Shown one piece after another: positions 1-11,752 of a DNA stretch of 64,000 nucleotides. How positions within the stretch are numbered: position 1 is the stretch's first letter; every line of letters begins with the position of its first letter. The DNA is from Dimorphilus gyrociliatus (taxonomy: Eukaryota; Annelida; Polychaeta; Dinophilidae). The stretch is taken from NCBI GenBank assembly GCA_904063045.1, contig CAJFCJ010000009.1:1798968-1862967 (forward strand), read 5' to 3'. The translations under genes were made by a program, and so were the position numbers. The notes below the pieces were generated by a model that searched no databases, was not told the DNA's origin, and was given only the letters and a program-made list of their open reading frames with translations.

Positions 1-60
1 AAAAATATGAACGAAATTGGAAAAACGAAAAAAATATTTGAAGAGAAAATAAAATATGAA

Positions 61-3000
61 TTAATCAGCAGTGTTTTCAACACCTTTAAAAAGCGCTTCG
101 GGTAAATGCAAAGGTTCTTCCAGAGAATCGTGTAGCTCCTCGGAACTTAAAATTTTTTTAATTGGTGAAACTGTTGCACCTGTATCGATTTCTTCCTCCT
201 CCTCTTCAGTCTTTTCTCCATCGTCTATATCTTTGAATATAGTTTGAACAAGATTGTCTGACCAATGATTGGCGTCCATATTCGGCAGAATATGAGAACT
301 GGTCTCCCCGTCTTCAACATTCGTCTATTGTTGAATAAATGAAACAGCTATATAACTTAATTGTAAGGCAAAAGAAATGTTTCTAACTTTTGGCACAAAT
401 CTATAATCAATTAGAGTATCCTCGTCCGACACTAGTTGTCCTTCAGAAGACCATATAGTTTTCCTTACATCAAGTGTTGGTTCAAGCCTAAGACGAAAGG
501 AGTGGAAATTATTTATTAATAGATTAAGTAGATTATAATACTTTTGACTAGACCATAGTCCAGCACCAATATACATCGATGAATTTCTATCACTATCTGT
601 TGAGTGATCTCTATTAAATGATCTCAAATCGCTATCTGTCGATATTCTACTGCCGTCAGAAGTGGCCATAGCTTTTGCAGATGGTTTTTTGTAAGGTTTC
701 GCACCGTTCTGTAAAGAGTCGGCAACCACATCATCCAATTGTGACAAAGTATAATCCTGATTGGAATAATCAAACTTTGCAATGTCGTGTTCAATAGAAC
801 AACAACAATCTAGTTCGTTCATCTTTGCTCTCAGTAAAAATTCATTAGGTTCGATAGTTTGTAGCATTTCTCTAAAGTAATCATCTTTATTCTTGCAAAA
901 TTCATGCAAGAGATGAGTAATAATCAAGTCAACGAGAAACATTCGTAAATTCTTATTATTTTTAGATGACTGAAACATGTTTAGCATTCTCAGGAGAATA
1001 CTTTCGCATTCTATATCAGCATCATATCTATAGCTGACCACACACTAAAACAAAATAATTTATTACTTGAATACATTTATCATTGTCTATCTTCAAGTAT
1101 CTTACCAAGACAAGAGTGAATAGAGCATTGTTACTCATTCCATCAGATTCATTATCACACAAAATTGACCACATAGTCTTGACACTCTCTACAAGAATGC
1201 CCTTAGGTTCAAATGACTCACTTCGTAGAGCTTTTAATTTGATATAATGAAAAAAAAATACATTAACATTTTTACTACTCCAACAAAAACGTATTGTATT
1301 TGGTTTCTTATATTTTACCTTCAAAAGCAGTTTCAATCCTATAGCCGCATGATCTAGAAAGAGTTAGTTCCTTCATTTTGCAAATTTTTACAAAGATATT
1401 CATCCATTGTTGACTAACTTGAAAGTATCTAATTTTAGAAAATAAAAACACAACAGCATTAAATAAAAAATAATGCAACCTGTATTCTAATAATAAATCT
1501 AACTGGCTAAATTCATTACCTTTCAATAATTTCATATAAGTATTTCGCTAATTTTTCTTGTTCATGTTTATCATTGGAAGAAGAATCTGTAATTCTTTTT
1601 AATATTTGATAGCAAACGGCAGTGGCATTAGATATGTTTGTAATTAAGAAAAGAATTTCGAACGCCTATTTATAGAAGTATTAAAGTAGAAATGTTGGAA
1701 ATATAAAATTCAAAACTTACTTTTGATCGTATAGAATTATCCTGAATAGTTAAACAGTTAAATAATAAATTCTGGTGTTCAATGCACGACTTTGAATCTA
1801 TTTCAGTCAATTTCAATAAGATATTTAAACCTGAAAATTAAGGAACTTGTTAATATTTTATATAAGAAAATATTTTTTTTTCGTACCAGTTAATAGATTA
1901 TTCGGAAATTGAGATGATAATAACTTCGCGGTGCATTTTTTAATATGGTCAATTAAAAATGGTTGCTCTTTCATTTTAAGAACGCAAATAACGCATTCAT
2001 ATAGTATTGCTGTTAATTTTTTTAAAGAAAAAATAAATATCATTATTATAATATCAGTTTTCAATCTGAATGGAAATATCTAGTTGTTTTCATTTACCTA
2101 ATCCAATATTTTCCGACATATTAATTCGTTGAATTATAATAGTAATAACAGGATAAATAGCAGTACTAGCTCTATATAGAGTAAAAACACTATAGACACC
2201 TTGATTTTTCAATGAAATGTTAAAAAAAATTAATACAAACTCAGGTATATTTTCAAGCACAATGCTAAATAAAGATACTGTATCCAAAAGGAACCAAGGA
2301 GCAATCATTGTACAGTAATGAAATTCTTTCGATAGTTTACCATTGAGAATTTGTTCTACAAAAAATGTTATAGCTGGAATTATATCTTTCAATCCAGTAG
2401 AGTTTTGCTGTATTAAGCATAAAGAATTAATTATTACTATCTGACGGATTATATATAATGCTATTACTTTTGCAACAGAAATTAATAATTGAATAGCAGC
2501 ACCAACGACTTGTGGATCTTTATCCCCAAGTAAAGAAATAAACTTATGATTCAAATGAGATACCAACTCTTGATCAATTTTAAGTATGTGATGAAATGCA
2601 TAAACGGCCTTCCTCCTTAAGCCCGGACTATAATTTAAAAAATTCCTTTTTATTATTAATTTCATATAAAATAATTAAATACTAGATATAAATGGATAAC
2701 TTACCTTGGATGAGAAAGTTTATCCAATAGAATTGGAACGAATAAAGGCATAATATCCGTAGGAATTAGCTGAGTCACAGCTATTAATGCGTAATGATTC
2801 TCTGCCATATTAGTACTTTTTAAATCCTTAAAAAAAAGGAGAGTACTTTTTAATTAACTTTCATTTTCTAAATTATAATTTACCTTTTGAACAGTATTTA
2901 CTAGCATATTAATATGTCGGCTCTTAGAGTTCATAAGTATTCCGCAGACTGTATAACCTATTCTCTTCGACAGGAGAGAAGGTTTACCAACCATATTGAT

Positions 3001-3434
3001 AGCTGGTAAAATAGCATGATCCACATTAAACCCATAGAGGAAACAAATACAAGCTCGAGAGATTACTTCTCTTATGGTATGCTGTAGAAAATTAAATTGT
3101 AAATCTAGCTAAGACCTTATCGATATAGTAATAAGTTATGTTTAAGAATTTTCACTATTAGAGCACAGCCTACCTCACTCGTATCTGTTCTTATGAGCAA
3201 TTCTTTTTGTTTCTCAATTTCAGCAGTAATTATATCGCTTTCTTCCTAAAATAGCAAAAGAAATGTTACAGTTTGCATTGCGCAACGTTATGCTTTAATT
3301 AAACTTACGTAAGGCGATTGAGCTCTCTGTAGAGAAGAAACGAAATTCTGATGAAATTTAGATGTTTCTGTAGTACTAGTTCCAAAGAGGACAGAATTTA
3401 AAGATGATATCGTTCGTTCCAAAACTTCAGACAT
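61..3434 (-). CDS. AP4E1: AP-4 adaptor complex subunit epsilon-like
   Basis: Large subunit of the AP-4 coat that sorts cargo at the trans-Golgi. The protein starts MSEVLERTISSL, close to the family start, and continues with HEAT/adaptin repeats: 'VNTVQKDLKSTN', 'LRRKAVYAFHHI', then 'NSTGLKDI' and 'GKLSKEFHY' (about 2300-2420), all hallmark AP-4 epsilon stretches. About a dozen exons are separated by 50-75 nt introns. The start codon lies at 3432-3434. After the block near 1400 the C-terminal part (about 1240 down to 61) keeps an open, splice-consistent frame but no longer resembles the family by eye, and it ends in an acidic tail (EEEEEEIDTG). An in-frame TAG at 325-327 is the 3' end of a 63-nt intron (325-387), which restores the frame. 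Identity is strong for the N-terminal half. The ending is inferred from splice phase. Confidence 0.85.
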
Positions 3435-3697
3435 GATTCGATTAATTTCCTTCCCAATCAGTCAATTACTTGTTTAACTTGGGAAGTGACTTGAGTTAAT
3501 GAAGTACTTTCCCAAGCAGTTGCTCAACTCAACGACCAAAAGAGAATCTACTCAAAATACTCAGCTAATGTTTACCAGTTTTCCCTAAATATTTCACTGA
3601 CGCCATTTTCATCTAAAATACTAATGGAAAATGAATATATTTAATCGTAACCTATCATAGGAATCATATATTTTGAGTCTTTTTACTATTAAGGAGC
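3435..3697. promoter_or_regulatory. Shared divergent promoter region, AP4E1-like / TM9SF3
   Basis: The 263 nt between two divergent start codons hold no open reading frame. The sequence CGCCATTTT at 3601-3609 fits the core of the YY1/Pho binding site, which is common near metazoan transcription starts. It lies 88 nt from the TM9SF3 start codon. The role is inferred from position only. Confidence 0.5.
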
Positions 3698-5820
3698 ATG
3701 AAGATGAAATATTCAATTAGTTTATGCTTTATGCTCGTGATATTGTCTGCTTGCAGAGCTGATGAACACAATCATATAGTAAGATAAGATTTTGTTGTCA
3801 AACTATTACTAAAAGATAAAATTTTTAGTATGAAGATTCTGAAGAAATCGTATTATGGATGAATACTGTAGGACCCTATCACAATAGACAAGAAACATAT
3901 GAATACTTCTCATTACCGTTTTGCTTGGGACCCAAATCAACGATAAATCATTATCACGAAACATTGGGAGAGGCCTTACAGGGCGTAGAGCTAGAGTTTA
4001 GTGGGATAGATATAGATTTTAAAGGTATTTACAATTTTTTATCGTAAGCAGAGTGTAATTTATACTTCAGAGAAATAAACCTATTGCCTGTTGTACATTT
4101 CAACGCCCTTCTGAGTGCAAATTGTTAATATTTGTACTGTAAAAAAAGGGTTGAGTTATATTAGTTGATACTGTTGTTAGTAAATAAGTATGATTATGTC
4201 TAAGTTTTCGGTATTTCTTATAAAACAGCCAATATGGAGAAGAAAATGTACTGTGAAGTGCTGTTAAATGAAGAAAAGAATAGAATGTTTACGTACGGTG
4301 TTAAAAATCATTATTGGTACCAGATGTATTTAGACGATTTACCAATTTGGGGCATAGTTGGAGAAATTGATGAGAATGGCGATGGATATTATATATGGAC
4401 ACATAAAAAATTTGATATAGGTTACAATGGAAAACAAATCGTTGATGTTAATTTAACATCAGAGTCTAAAACTAAATTATCACCCGGTGTAAAACTAACC
4501 TTTACTTATGAAGTTACATGGCATCAGTCTGATGTCAAGTTTCGTGATCGTTTCGACAAATACTTGGATCCAAATTTTTTTCAACATAGAATACATTGGT
4601 TCTCAATTTTCAACTCATTTATGATGGTTATCTTCTTGGTTGGTTTGGTAAGCATGATTTTGATGAGAACTCTTCGAAAAGATTATGCTAGATATAGTAA
4701 GGATGATGATCTTGACGAGATGGAGAGAGATTTAGGGGATGAGTATGGTTGGAAGCAAGTTCATGGTGATGTATTTCGCCCAGCTTCCCGTTCTATGTTT
4801 TTCTCAGCAATGATCGGGTCTGGTTATCAAGTTACCGTTGTAGTCTTTTGTGTAATAATTTTTGCTATCGTTGGTGAACTATATACTGAACGAGGATCCC
4901 TACTAAGCACAGCAATATTTGTTTATGCTGCAACTGCTCCCATAAATGGTTATTTCGGTGGTTCTCTATATGCTCGTATGGGTGGAAAAGTTTGGATTCG
5001 CCAAATGGTATTCGGAGCGTTTTTGCTTCCCGCTGTAATTTGTGGAGTTGCTTTCTTTATAAACTTTATAGCTATCTATTATCATGCCTCTCGAGCAATT
5101 CCTTTTGGTACTATGGTTGCTGTCGCATGTATTTGCCTCTTTGTCATATTGCCATTAAATTTAGTTGGCACTGTTTTGGGACGAAATATGGCAGGGCAGC
5201 CTAATTATCCTTGTCGGGTAAATGCAGTTCCTCGACCTATACCTGAAAAGAAATGGTTTATGGAACCCTCTATTATTGTCCTTCTTGGAGGAATTCTACC
5301 TTTTGGATCCATCTTCATAGAAATGTACTTTATATTTACATCATTTTGGGCTTATAAGATATACTATGTTTATGGCTTCATGCTTCTAGTGTTTATTATT
5401 TTATCAATTGTTACTGTTTGCGTGACAATCGTCTGTACCTACTTCTTACTGAACGCTGAGGATTATCGTTGGCAATGGACATCATTTTTGTCAGGTGGAT
5501 CAACATCTCTATACGTATATTTCTACTCCATTTATTACTTTTTTTTCAAAACAAAGTAAGTTATTGTATTCTCATCATCAATTATGTTTTATTACTATTT
5601 TCTTTTACAGAATGTACGGCCTGTTTCAAACTTCGTTCTATTTTGGGTATATGGCTTTATTCAGTTTTGCTTTAGGGATCATGTGTGGTAAGTCGAGAGC
5701 AAATAAATTTTCAGCGTAACCAAATCTATTTCTAATTTATTATCGTATTCAGGAACTATGGGATATATTGGAACAAATATGTTTGTTAGAAAGATCTACT
5801 CGACTGTTAAAATTGATTAA
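3698..5820 (+). CDS. TM9SF3: Transmembrane 9 superfamily member 3 (nonaspanin)
   Basis: Nine-pass Golgi/endosomal membrane protein of the nonaspanin family. Five exons (3698-3778, 3829-4024, 4229-5555, 5611-5687, 5753-5820) join in frame to 582 residues; the human protein has about 589. A signal peptide ([18 protein letters not shown]) precedes the luminal domain with '[20 protein letters not shown]' and '[19 protein letters not shown]'. The first membrane helix follows '[20 protein letters not shown]'. The multi-spanning half contains '[13 protein letters not shown]', '[11 protein letters not shown]' and '[12 protein letters not shown]', and the C-terminus ends in basic residues ([10 protein letters not shown]). 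It is divergently transcribed from the AP-4 gene across 263 nt. The match is near full length and very strong. Confidence 0.97.
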
Positions 5821-6356
5821 ACTGCATTCCCTTTTCTCGAGCTGTGATACGAAAATAGAAAACTTTTCTTTAGCCAATTAACAATATAAAAAGAAAATTA
5901 AATGATATTTAATTATGTTCAAAACCTTCGAAGATATGCATACGTATTAAAAAGGGATAGAGGTTTCTCAAAAAATGGAAAATACTTTGAGTAAAAAATA
6001 TAAAATTTAATACAAAAAAAAAAAATAACTTAATCAGTTGATTTACAAGGAATTGAAAGTGTAAATAAAACAACATATTTTATGCCTAATAGAATATTAT
6101 TTCTCATTGAAAACTTGTTACTTGCGTTCTAAATAATTGAATTTCAACAAATCTTCATTATGCCTTTCATATTGCTCAAAAAATTCTAATTACAACTGTT
6201 TTATAAGGAAATAAAATATTCAAATTAATTGAGCTTTAACATTTTGGCTTGTATTGATGAACAATTTTTCTCTATTTACATATATAAATATATATATGTA
6301 TATATATATAAATATCATATATAGATATATATGTAATTATTCTTGTCAATAAAAAT
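5821..6356. other. Intergenic region with AT-rich simple sequence
   Basis: This gap separates the convergent TM9SF3 and cyclophilin genes and holds no gene I can support. An imperfect (TA)n tract lies at about 6281-6332, just before the cyclophilin stop codon. Both 3' UTRs and their polyadenylation sites should lie here; AATAAA occurs near 6066 on the plus strand. Confidence 0.6.
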
Positions 6357-6980
6357 CTATTCTAATTCACCGCAATTTTCAATGACAACTTTCTTTGAAG
6401 TAACACCAGATTGTGAACCAACTTGCTCAACAGCTTTAATAACGTTTATACCCTCAACAACTTCACCAAAAACAACATGTTTACCGTCCAACCAACCAGT
6501 TTTAGTCGTACAGATGAAAAATTGTGAACCATTTGTATTTGGTCCGGAATTGGCCATGGATAAAATACCACTTTTATCGTGCTTTAGCTTAAAATTCTCG
6601 TCATCGAACTTTGTTCCATAAATCTAAACAAAATTTAACCATATATTTCATTATATGAAATAGTTGACAATAAATGTGCATACTCACCGATTTTCCTCCA
6701 GTGCCATTGTGGTTGGTAAAGTCGCCACCCTGGCACATAAATTGAGGGATTACACGATGAAAAGAGCTTCCTTTATAACCGAATCCATGTTCTCCTGTGC
6801 ATAATGCTCTAAAATTTTCAGATGTTTTAGGCACAACATCGGCACGTAACTGTTTTTAATAAGCCGGTTATATAAAAATCACGTGGTTTAAATAAAAAAC
6901 AATGCATTTACCTCCATAACGACTCGTCCAGCATTGTTACCACCAATACTGATATCGAAAAAACACTTTGGATTCGGCAT
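6357..6980 (-). CDS. Cyclophilin-type peptidyl-prolyl cis-trans isomerase (CypA/CypF-like)
   Basis: Catalyses proline cis-trans isomerisation during protein folding. Three exons (6912-6980, 6688-6849, 6357-6623) give 165 residues, exactly the length of cyclophilin A. Active-site signatures are visible: '[15 protein letters not shown]' with the catalytic Arg and Phe/Met/Gln, 'NGSQFFICT' and '[10 protein letters not shown]'. The start at MPNPKCFFD is the first ATG in frame. Upstream the frame stays open for about 25 codons, basic and lacking acidic residues (ending RRYFSD), but has no ATG, so a mitochondrial isoform through an unseen 5' exon is possible. An NRF1-like site lies about 100 nt upstream. 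Identity is certain; cytosolic versus mitochondrial location is open. Confidence 0.96.
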
Positions 6981-7080
6981 ATCTGAGAAATATCTCCGAT
7001 ATGCCGTAAATGCTGGTCTAATTAAACGATTAATTTTGAAAGTTTTACAAAGCTTTCAACCTTCAAGATTCGGTTGAAAT

Positions 7081-7090
7081 ACGCATGCGC
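7081..7090. promoter_or_regulatory. NRF1-like palindromic site upstream of cyclophilin
   Basis: ACGCATGCGC contains the CGCATGCGC core of the NRF1/erect-wing binding site. It lies about 100 nt before the cyclophilin start codon, in DNA otherwise very AT-rich. The identical 10-mer recurs at 46612-46621 before NCKAP1. Confidence 0.45.
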
Positions 7091-7219
7091 TAGGTTTTCA
7101 CTAAATACCGGATATAAATAAACTAACTGAAGAAGAAAAGACAGTTCACAAACTAATGTTCAATTTTTTAAAAAAAGCTTTTATTGAAGTATTATTAAAT
7201 AAACTAAATATATTTTATC

Positions 7220-9114
7220 TTAGTTTAGTTTTTTTTCGTTTTTATTGCCATTTTTATAATATTCCATTGTTGCTGTAGCTCCCAATACCAACAAACAAGT
7301 TGCTGGAACACAATAATACGTATCTCTAAATACAAAAAACAAAATAAAGTTATAAGTATTAAAAGCTAAATAATGAAAAACATGCCTAAATATTTGAAAA
7401 CTTTTTTGCGCTTCTAATAGGATAAAAGGACAAATTGCGTATGTGGAAATTGACTTTGTTACAAGAAAGCTAAAGATATCGTATGATGTTCTTCTAATAA
7501 GGTTCTTCTGGAAAAAAGGTCTAATGTTTCTTCGAACTTTTCTTCCAGTTGTTGTTAACAATGCTCCGCAAGTAAACGATATATAATATCCAGGATAAAA
7601 ACCATGCCAGAAAGCGCTGACTAAATAGACTGAAATAGTTTTGAAGCGTGTTTGTACCCTTTCGTAAACGGTGAAACGAAGCCATTGAATAGTTTTAACA
7701 TTCCAGCTGTCTAGTAGTACTTTAAAATTTAGTGCTGTCTATTAGATAGCAAAGGGTGAAAAGTTGTTTAAAAAAATTTAACAGTCCTACTTCAAACTTT
7801 AAAATAGGCATATTATCAATACCACTCCAATCTTCTTGACCATTATTATTATAACCTACAAATCCTAGACCGGCAGCAATATTTGCAGTTTCAGCTAAAG
7901 AGAGAAAGAGACATGGAAAGATATAGAAATTTACAATGATATTGAAAGTCTACTCTTGTTCATATATTACCTAATTTCCATCCAACATAGTATTTCATTC
8001 TATTAGAGGTTGTAAACAAATACAACATTGACCATTTTTGTAGGAAAGACAACTCAGAAAATGTTTCTCCAACAACTAAAGAAGAGCTTTGATATGGTGA
8101 TAGTATGTGATAGAAAACAACAACAGATAATGAAGAAACTATTTTCTTAAATAAGACTTTCTGTGTTTTTTTTAAAGATAAAATATTCCATTATTTTAAA
8201 GAATATAATGATAAAAAAGAACGAAACATTAGGATTAGGTTCGGGTATTAATTCCTTTCCTTCGCTGTCGAACAAATCTTTACCAGTTATAAAATTTTCA
8301 TATTCATTAAAGAAGACAAAAGGACCGCAAAGTATTGAATGAAAAGAGAAAATATAGCTTGTTAACTGAAATATTGATGGTAATTCCCTATATAACACAC
8401 TTTGCATTAGCATCATGAATATAATTCTGTAATATTGCACAGAAGAAGAAAAATCCTCACCGAATAGTTGTTATCTTATTATTCTTTTGATTTAACTTTC
8501 TCTTACCATCAGATAAACCATAGCTTAAACTTGTTAGTTTTTGAACGCAAATCATTAACGGGCTAGAAAATTGTCATTAACAAATCATTCTATTTAGTAT
8601 AAATAAGGCAGTACTAAAGAATTTAAGTTTTCTTTACCCAGATATATCCATACAGTAGTTCCCATAATTAAATTTTTGCCTATATACGTGACAAAGGGAT
8701 AGATGCCCCATACACCATATAAATACTAATTTCTCTGAAATTCCCTCCCTTGTATACTTCATGATACCATAACTTACTAGCATCTGTAAAACAAGATGAG
8801 AAATTTGCTTCCCAAAACAATAGTATAAAAGTCCAGCACCCATTACGATCTGCAAAGTATGTCTTTTCCTGTAGCTAGATTTTTTTGGATGTAAAAGCTT
8901 TCGATAGAAGATTGCTACCCCAACGGCACATATTTGACAAGCAACGTAATTCATCTTAAGCAGAGTAACAATTACATAATCATACCATATCTATAGTAAT
9001 ATGGAAGTTTTAACTTACTTTATCAATGCCCAATCCCAGTGAATCGGCTACTGGTTGTAATAAATTACTACCGTCATAAGTCTTTAATGAAAGAAGAGAA
9101 TCAATTGAGTCCAT
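7220..9114 (-). CDS. MBOAT-family lysophospholipid acyltransferase (MBOAT1/2-like), copy 1
   Basis: Multi-pass ER membrane acyltransferase that transfers acyl chains to lysophospholipids. The start MDSIDSLLSLKTYDGSNLLQ (ATG at 9112-9114) precedes hydrophobic helices and family blocks such as 'CFGKQISH', 'LVFIWCMGHLS' and 'NYGNYCMDISG'. Towards the C-terminus come 'LRFTVYERV' and 'SAFWHGFYPGYY', which contains the catalytic His. About ten exons are separated by short introns. The last intron (7326-7385) is exactly 60 nt, starts with GC rather than GT and stays open in frame; its position matches an intron of the paralogue at 9551-11444. The protein ends in a lysine/asparagine-rich cytoplasmic tail (NGNKNEKKLN). 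Substrate is not predictable from sequence. Confidence 0.85.
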
Positions 9115-9550
9115 ATTATATATATAAATTTATATCTAGTTATTTTAATGCTTTATTGTTATTATTTAAATTATTTCTTTCCGCCAATTCAAAACTTATT
9201 TTGAATTGTAGAGACGCAACTAGACAACTTAGAAGGAAAATAAGGAGAACAAAGAAAAAAAAGGAAAAAAAGAGAGAATAGGAGGAGCTGAACACATTAT
9301 ATTGCCTTTTGTTGAAACTCATTTGAACGTTTTCAACAGTATTGAAATAGTGTATTAGTAAAGCAATATTTACAATATTTATATAGGCTTTCCCTGTAAA
9401 TTTATATTCTAAATGAATTTTTGCAAGCAATCAGAATAGTTAGGTATTATTTTATTTTTTATTAATTAAAGCAAGCCAGCTTATAAGCATAGCCAGCTAA
9501 TTTTATAGAAGGGAGTAATCGTCATAGAGATCTCATAATAAGGATTAATC
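9115..9550. promoter_or_regulatory. Divergent promoter region between the two MBOAT paralogues
   Basis: The 436 nt between the start codons of the head-to-head acyltransferase copies hold no supported gene. It contains a purine-rich stretch (about 9228-9287, many AAG/GAA). Shared regulation of the pair is an inference from orientation. Confidence 0.4.
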
Positions 9551-11444
9551 ATGGAAGACTCTTTCAATTCGTTTACAACTGTTTTTAAAATAGAGAGTTA
9601 CGATGGATCCACTCTACTTCAACCAATCGCCCAACTTATAGAATTTGGCCTTGATAAGGTATTAGATATTGATTTATTACTTTTCAGACTTATTCTAAAA
9701 GATCTTGCCTTTCTTGAACAGGTCAATTTTTTTGCATGCCAATTATTGAGTATTGTCATAGCTTATCTTTTTCGTATATTCTGTCATCCAAAGCAATTTA
9801 GTATAAGAAACCGTCACATAGTTCAGCTCTTTGTCGGTGTTTCTTTATTATACTTTTGTTTTGGCAAACAAATCTCTCATGTATGGTTGCAACTTATAAT
9901 TAGTTATGGATTATTGAGATATATAAAAACTGGATTATCGGAAAAAATTGTTTTAGTATGGTGTATGGGACATTTATCATTTTGTCATTACCTTCGGGCT
10001 CATTATACAGATGGAAACTATAATATTGATATTTCTGCGTAAGTAACCCATATTTAATGATTTATTTTATATTAAACTTTTTGCTTAGGCCACTTATGAT
10101 ATGCGTCCAAAGACTAACAAGTTTAGCTATGAATATTAGCGATGGTAAACGAAATGACCAAGGGAATGACGTTAAAAAGTTATCTCATAAGAAAGATATT
10201 ATAATCAAGTAGGCCTATTAAATTATTAAAATATTATTTAATAAGATAAATATTACTCTTTTAGAGAAGTACCAACATTTCTAGAAGTTGCCAGTTACGT
10301 ATTCTCTTTCCATACTCTTTTATCCGGTCCTCTAATATTCTATAAAGATTACGACAATTTCATCACTGGAAGGAATCTATGCGACAAAAATGGATCTAAA
10401 CTTAAACCCGAACCTAATCCAAATGTAAAGATACAATGTTTATTTAATAAGACAAAAGATATTTATATAAATTGTTTAAAAATATCTTTAGAAAATCATC
10501 ATAAAAAAGATATTAACTTCTCTAGTGATTGTCATATTATTCATTACCTTCTCACCTTTTCAAAATGCTAATTACGTATCGGACTCTAACTTCTACAATC
10601 AGTATTTATTTAAAAAATGGTTTATGTTATATTTATTTCATTGGTCAAATTTAATGAAATATGAATTAACCTGGAAGTTGGGTAAATGATTTTCTTTATT
10701 ATTAAATATTAAAATATTCACTAATAGTGATTTTCTTCTTTAAAAAGCCGAATCGGCTAACGTAGCCGCTGGTTTAGGATTTCAAGGGTATAAGGAAAAT
10801 GGTGAAGAAGATTGGAATGGTGCTGACAATTTATCTTTCTGGGAGTTTGAGGTAGTAATTAATATTTATAGAATTTAATTAATACTGTATTAATTATTAT
10901 AATTTTAGATTTCTAGCTCCATTAACAGATGCGTTGCTACCTGGAATATAACAACAAACGTTTGGCTAAAGTATGTTGTTTATGAGAGAGTTCCTTTCTT
11001 TCAGAAATGGGCAGTGTTTGGCTTTAGTGCAATATGGCATGGATTTCAAGTTGGCTATTACGTTTGCGCCATTAGTTGCATGATTTTACGTTCAATTGAA
11101 CGTAGAATTAGGAAAAATTTCATTCCTTTAATGGAAAAATTTCCCGGGTCATTACAGATTTTCTTTCGTATCATTGGTCTTGTTGCTTTTAAATTAGGTT
11201 GTGCTTTTTGTGGAATGCCATTCCAATTTTTAGATATGGAGTTATATTTAAAAACAATGAAGTATGTACAATTAATGATCCCTTTATTTTACGTACTAAA
11301 TTAAAATATAATATCTCTTCCCTTTTCTGCAGGAGTATCTATTATTCTCCAATATTTATGACAATCTTTGGAGTATTATTAATCTGCTTGTTGAAATATC
11401 TGAATAAAGAAACATCGCTTCAAAGAAGTAAAAAGAACAAATAA
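9551..11444 (+). CDS. MBOAT-family lysophospholipid acyltransferase (MBOAT1/2-like), copy 2
   Basis: Paralogue of the preceding minus-strand gene. The N-terminus (MEDSFNSFTTVFKIESYDGS...LLQP) and the block 'YCFGKQISH' / 'WCMGHLSFCH' / 'GNYNIDIS' match it closely. Further exons at about 10090-10210, 10265-10430, 10500-10690, 10750-10850 and 10910-11260 carry 'FHTLLSGPLIFYKDYDNFI', 'AAGLGFQGYKENGEEDWNG' and the catalytic segment 'YERVPFFQKW...SAIWHGFQVGYY'. The last intron, after 'LKTMK', is GT-AG. The C-terminus is basic (LQRSKKNK), as expected for a cytoplasmic ER-type tail. The pair looks like a lineage-specific inverted duplication. Acyl donor and acceptor cannot be told from sequence. Confidence 0.85.
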
Positions 11445-11752
11445 GAACTGGTTTTTTTTGGAGTTTTTTTATATTTTTAATTAATTTTTGAATAGCTAAA
11501 GTTTTCTTGTGTTTTATATCAAAAATATTTTAATTATTGCTTTTGCTTTTGTTTAAAAAAAGTAAATAATAGTAATAGAAAATGGCAAAATAGTACTTGA
11601 CGTAAAAGCTTACCAGTTTATAAACCATAGCAAAAAAATTGATCAAGTAAGCATAAACAGGTCTGGGCAGACTCTATGATTCGTTGAGTAATCTGCGGAT
11701 AAAGTATAAATATAATCGCTTAAAACAAGTACAAAGTGTCATTCGGTTAAAG

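Noticed and set aside
1028-1336. Treating the segment after the AP-4 adaptin repeats as a separate second gene
   Set aside because: Splice signals keep one continuous frame from the adaptin repeats through 1327 to 61, so one gene is the simpler reading.
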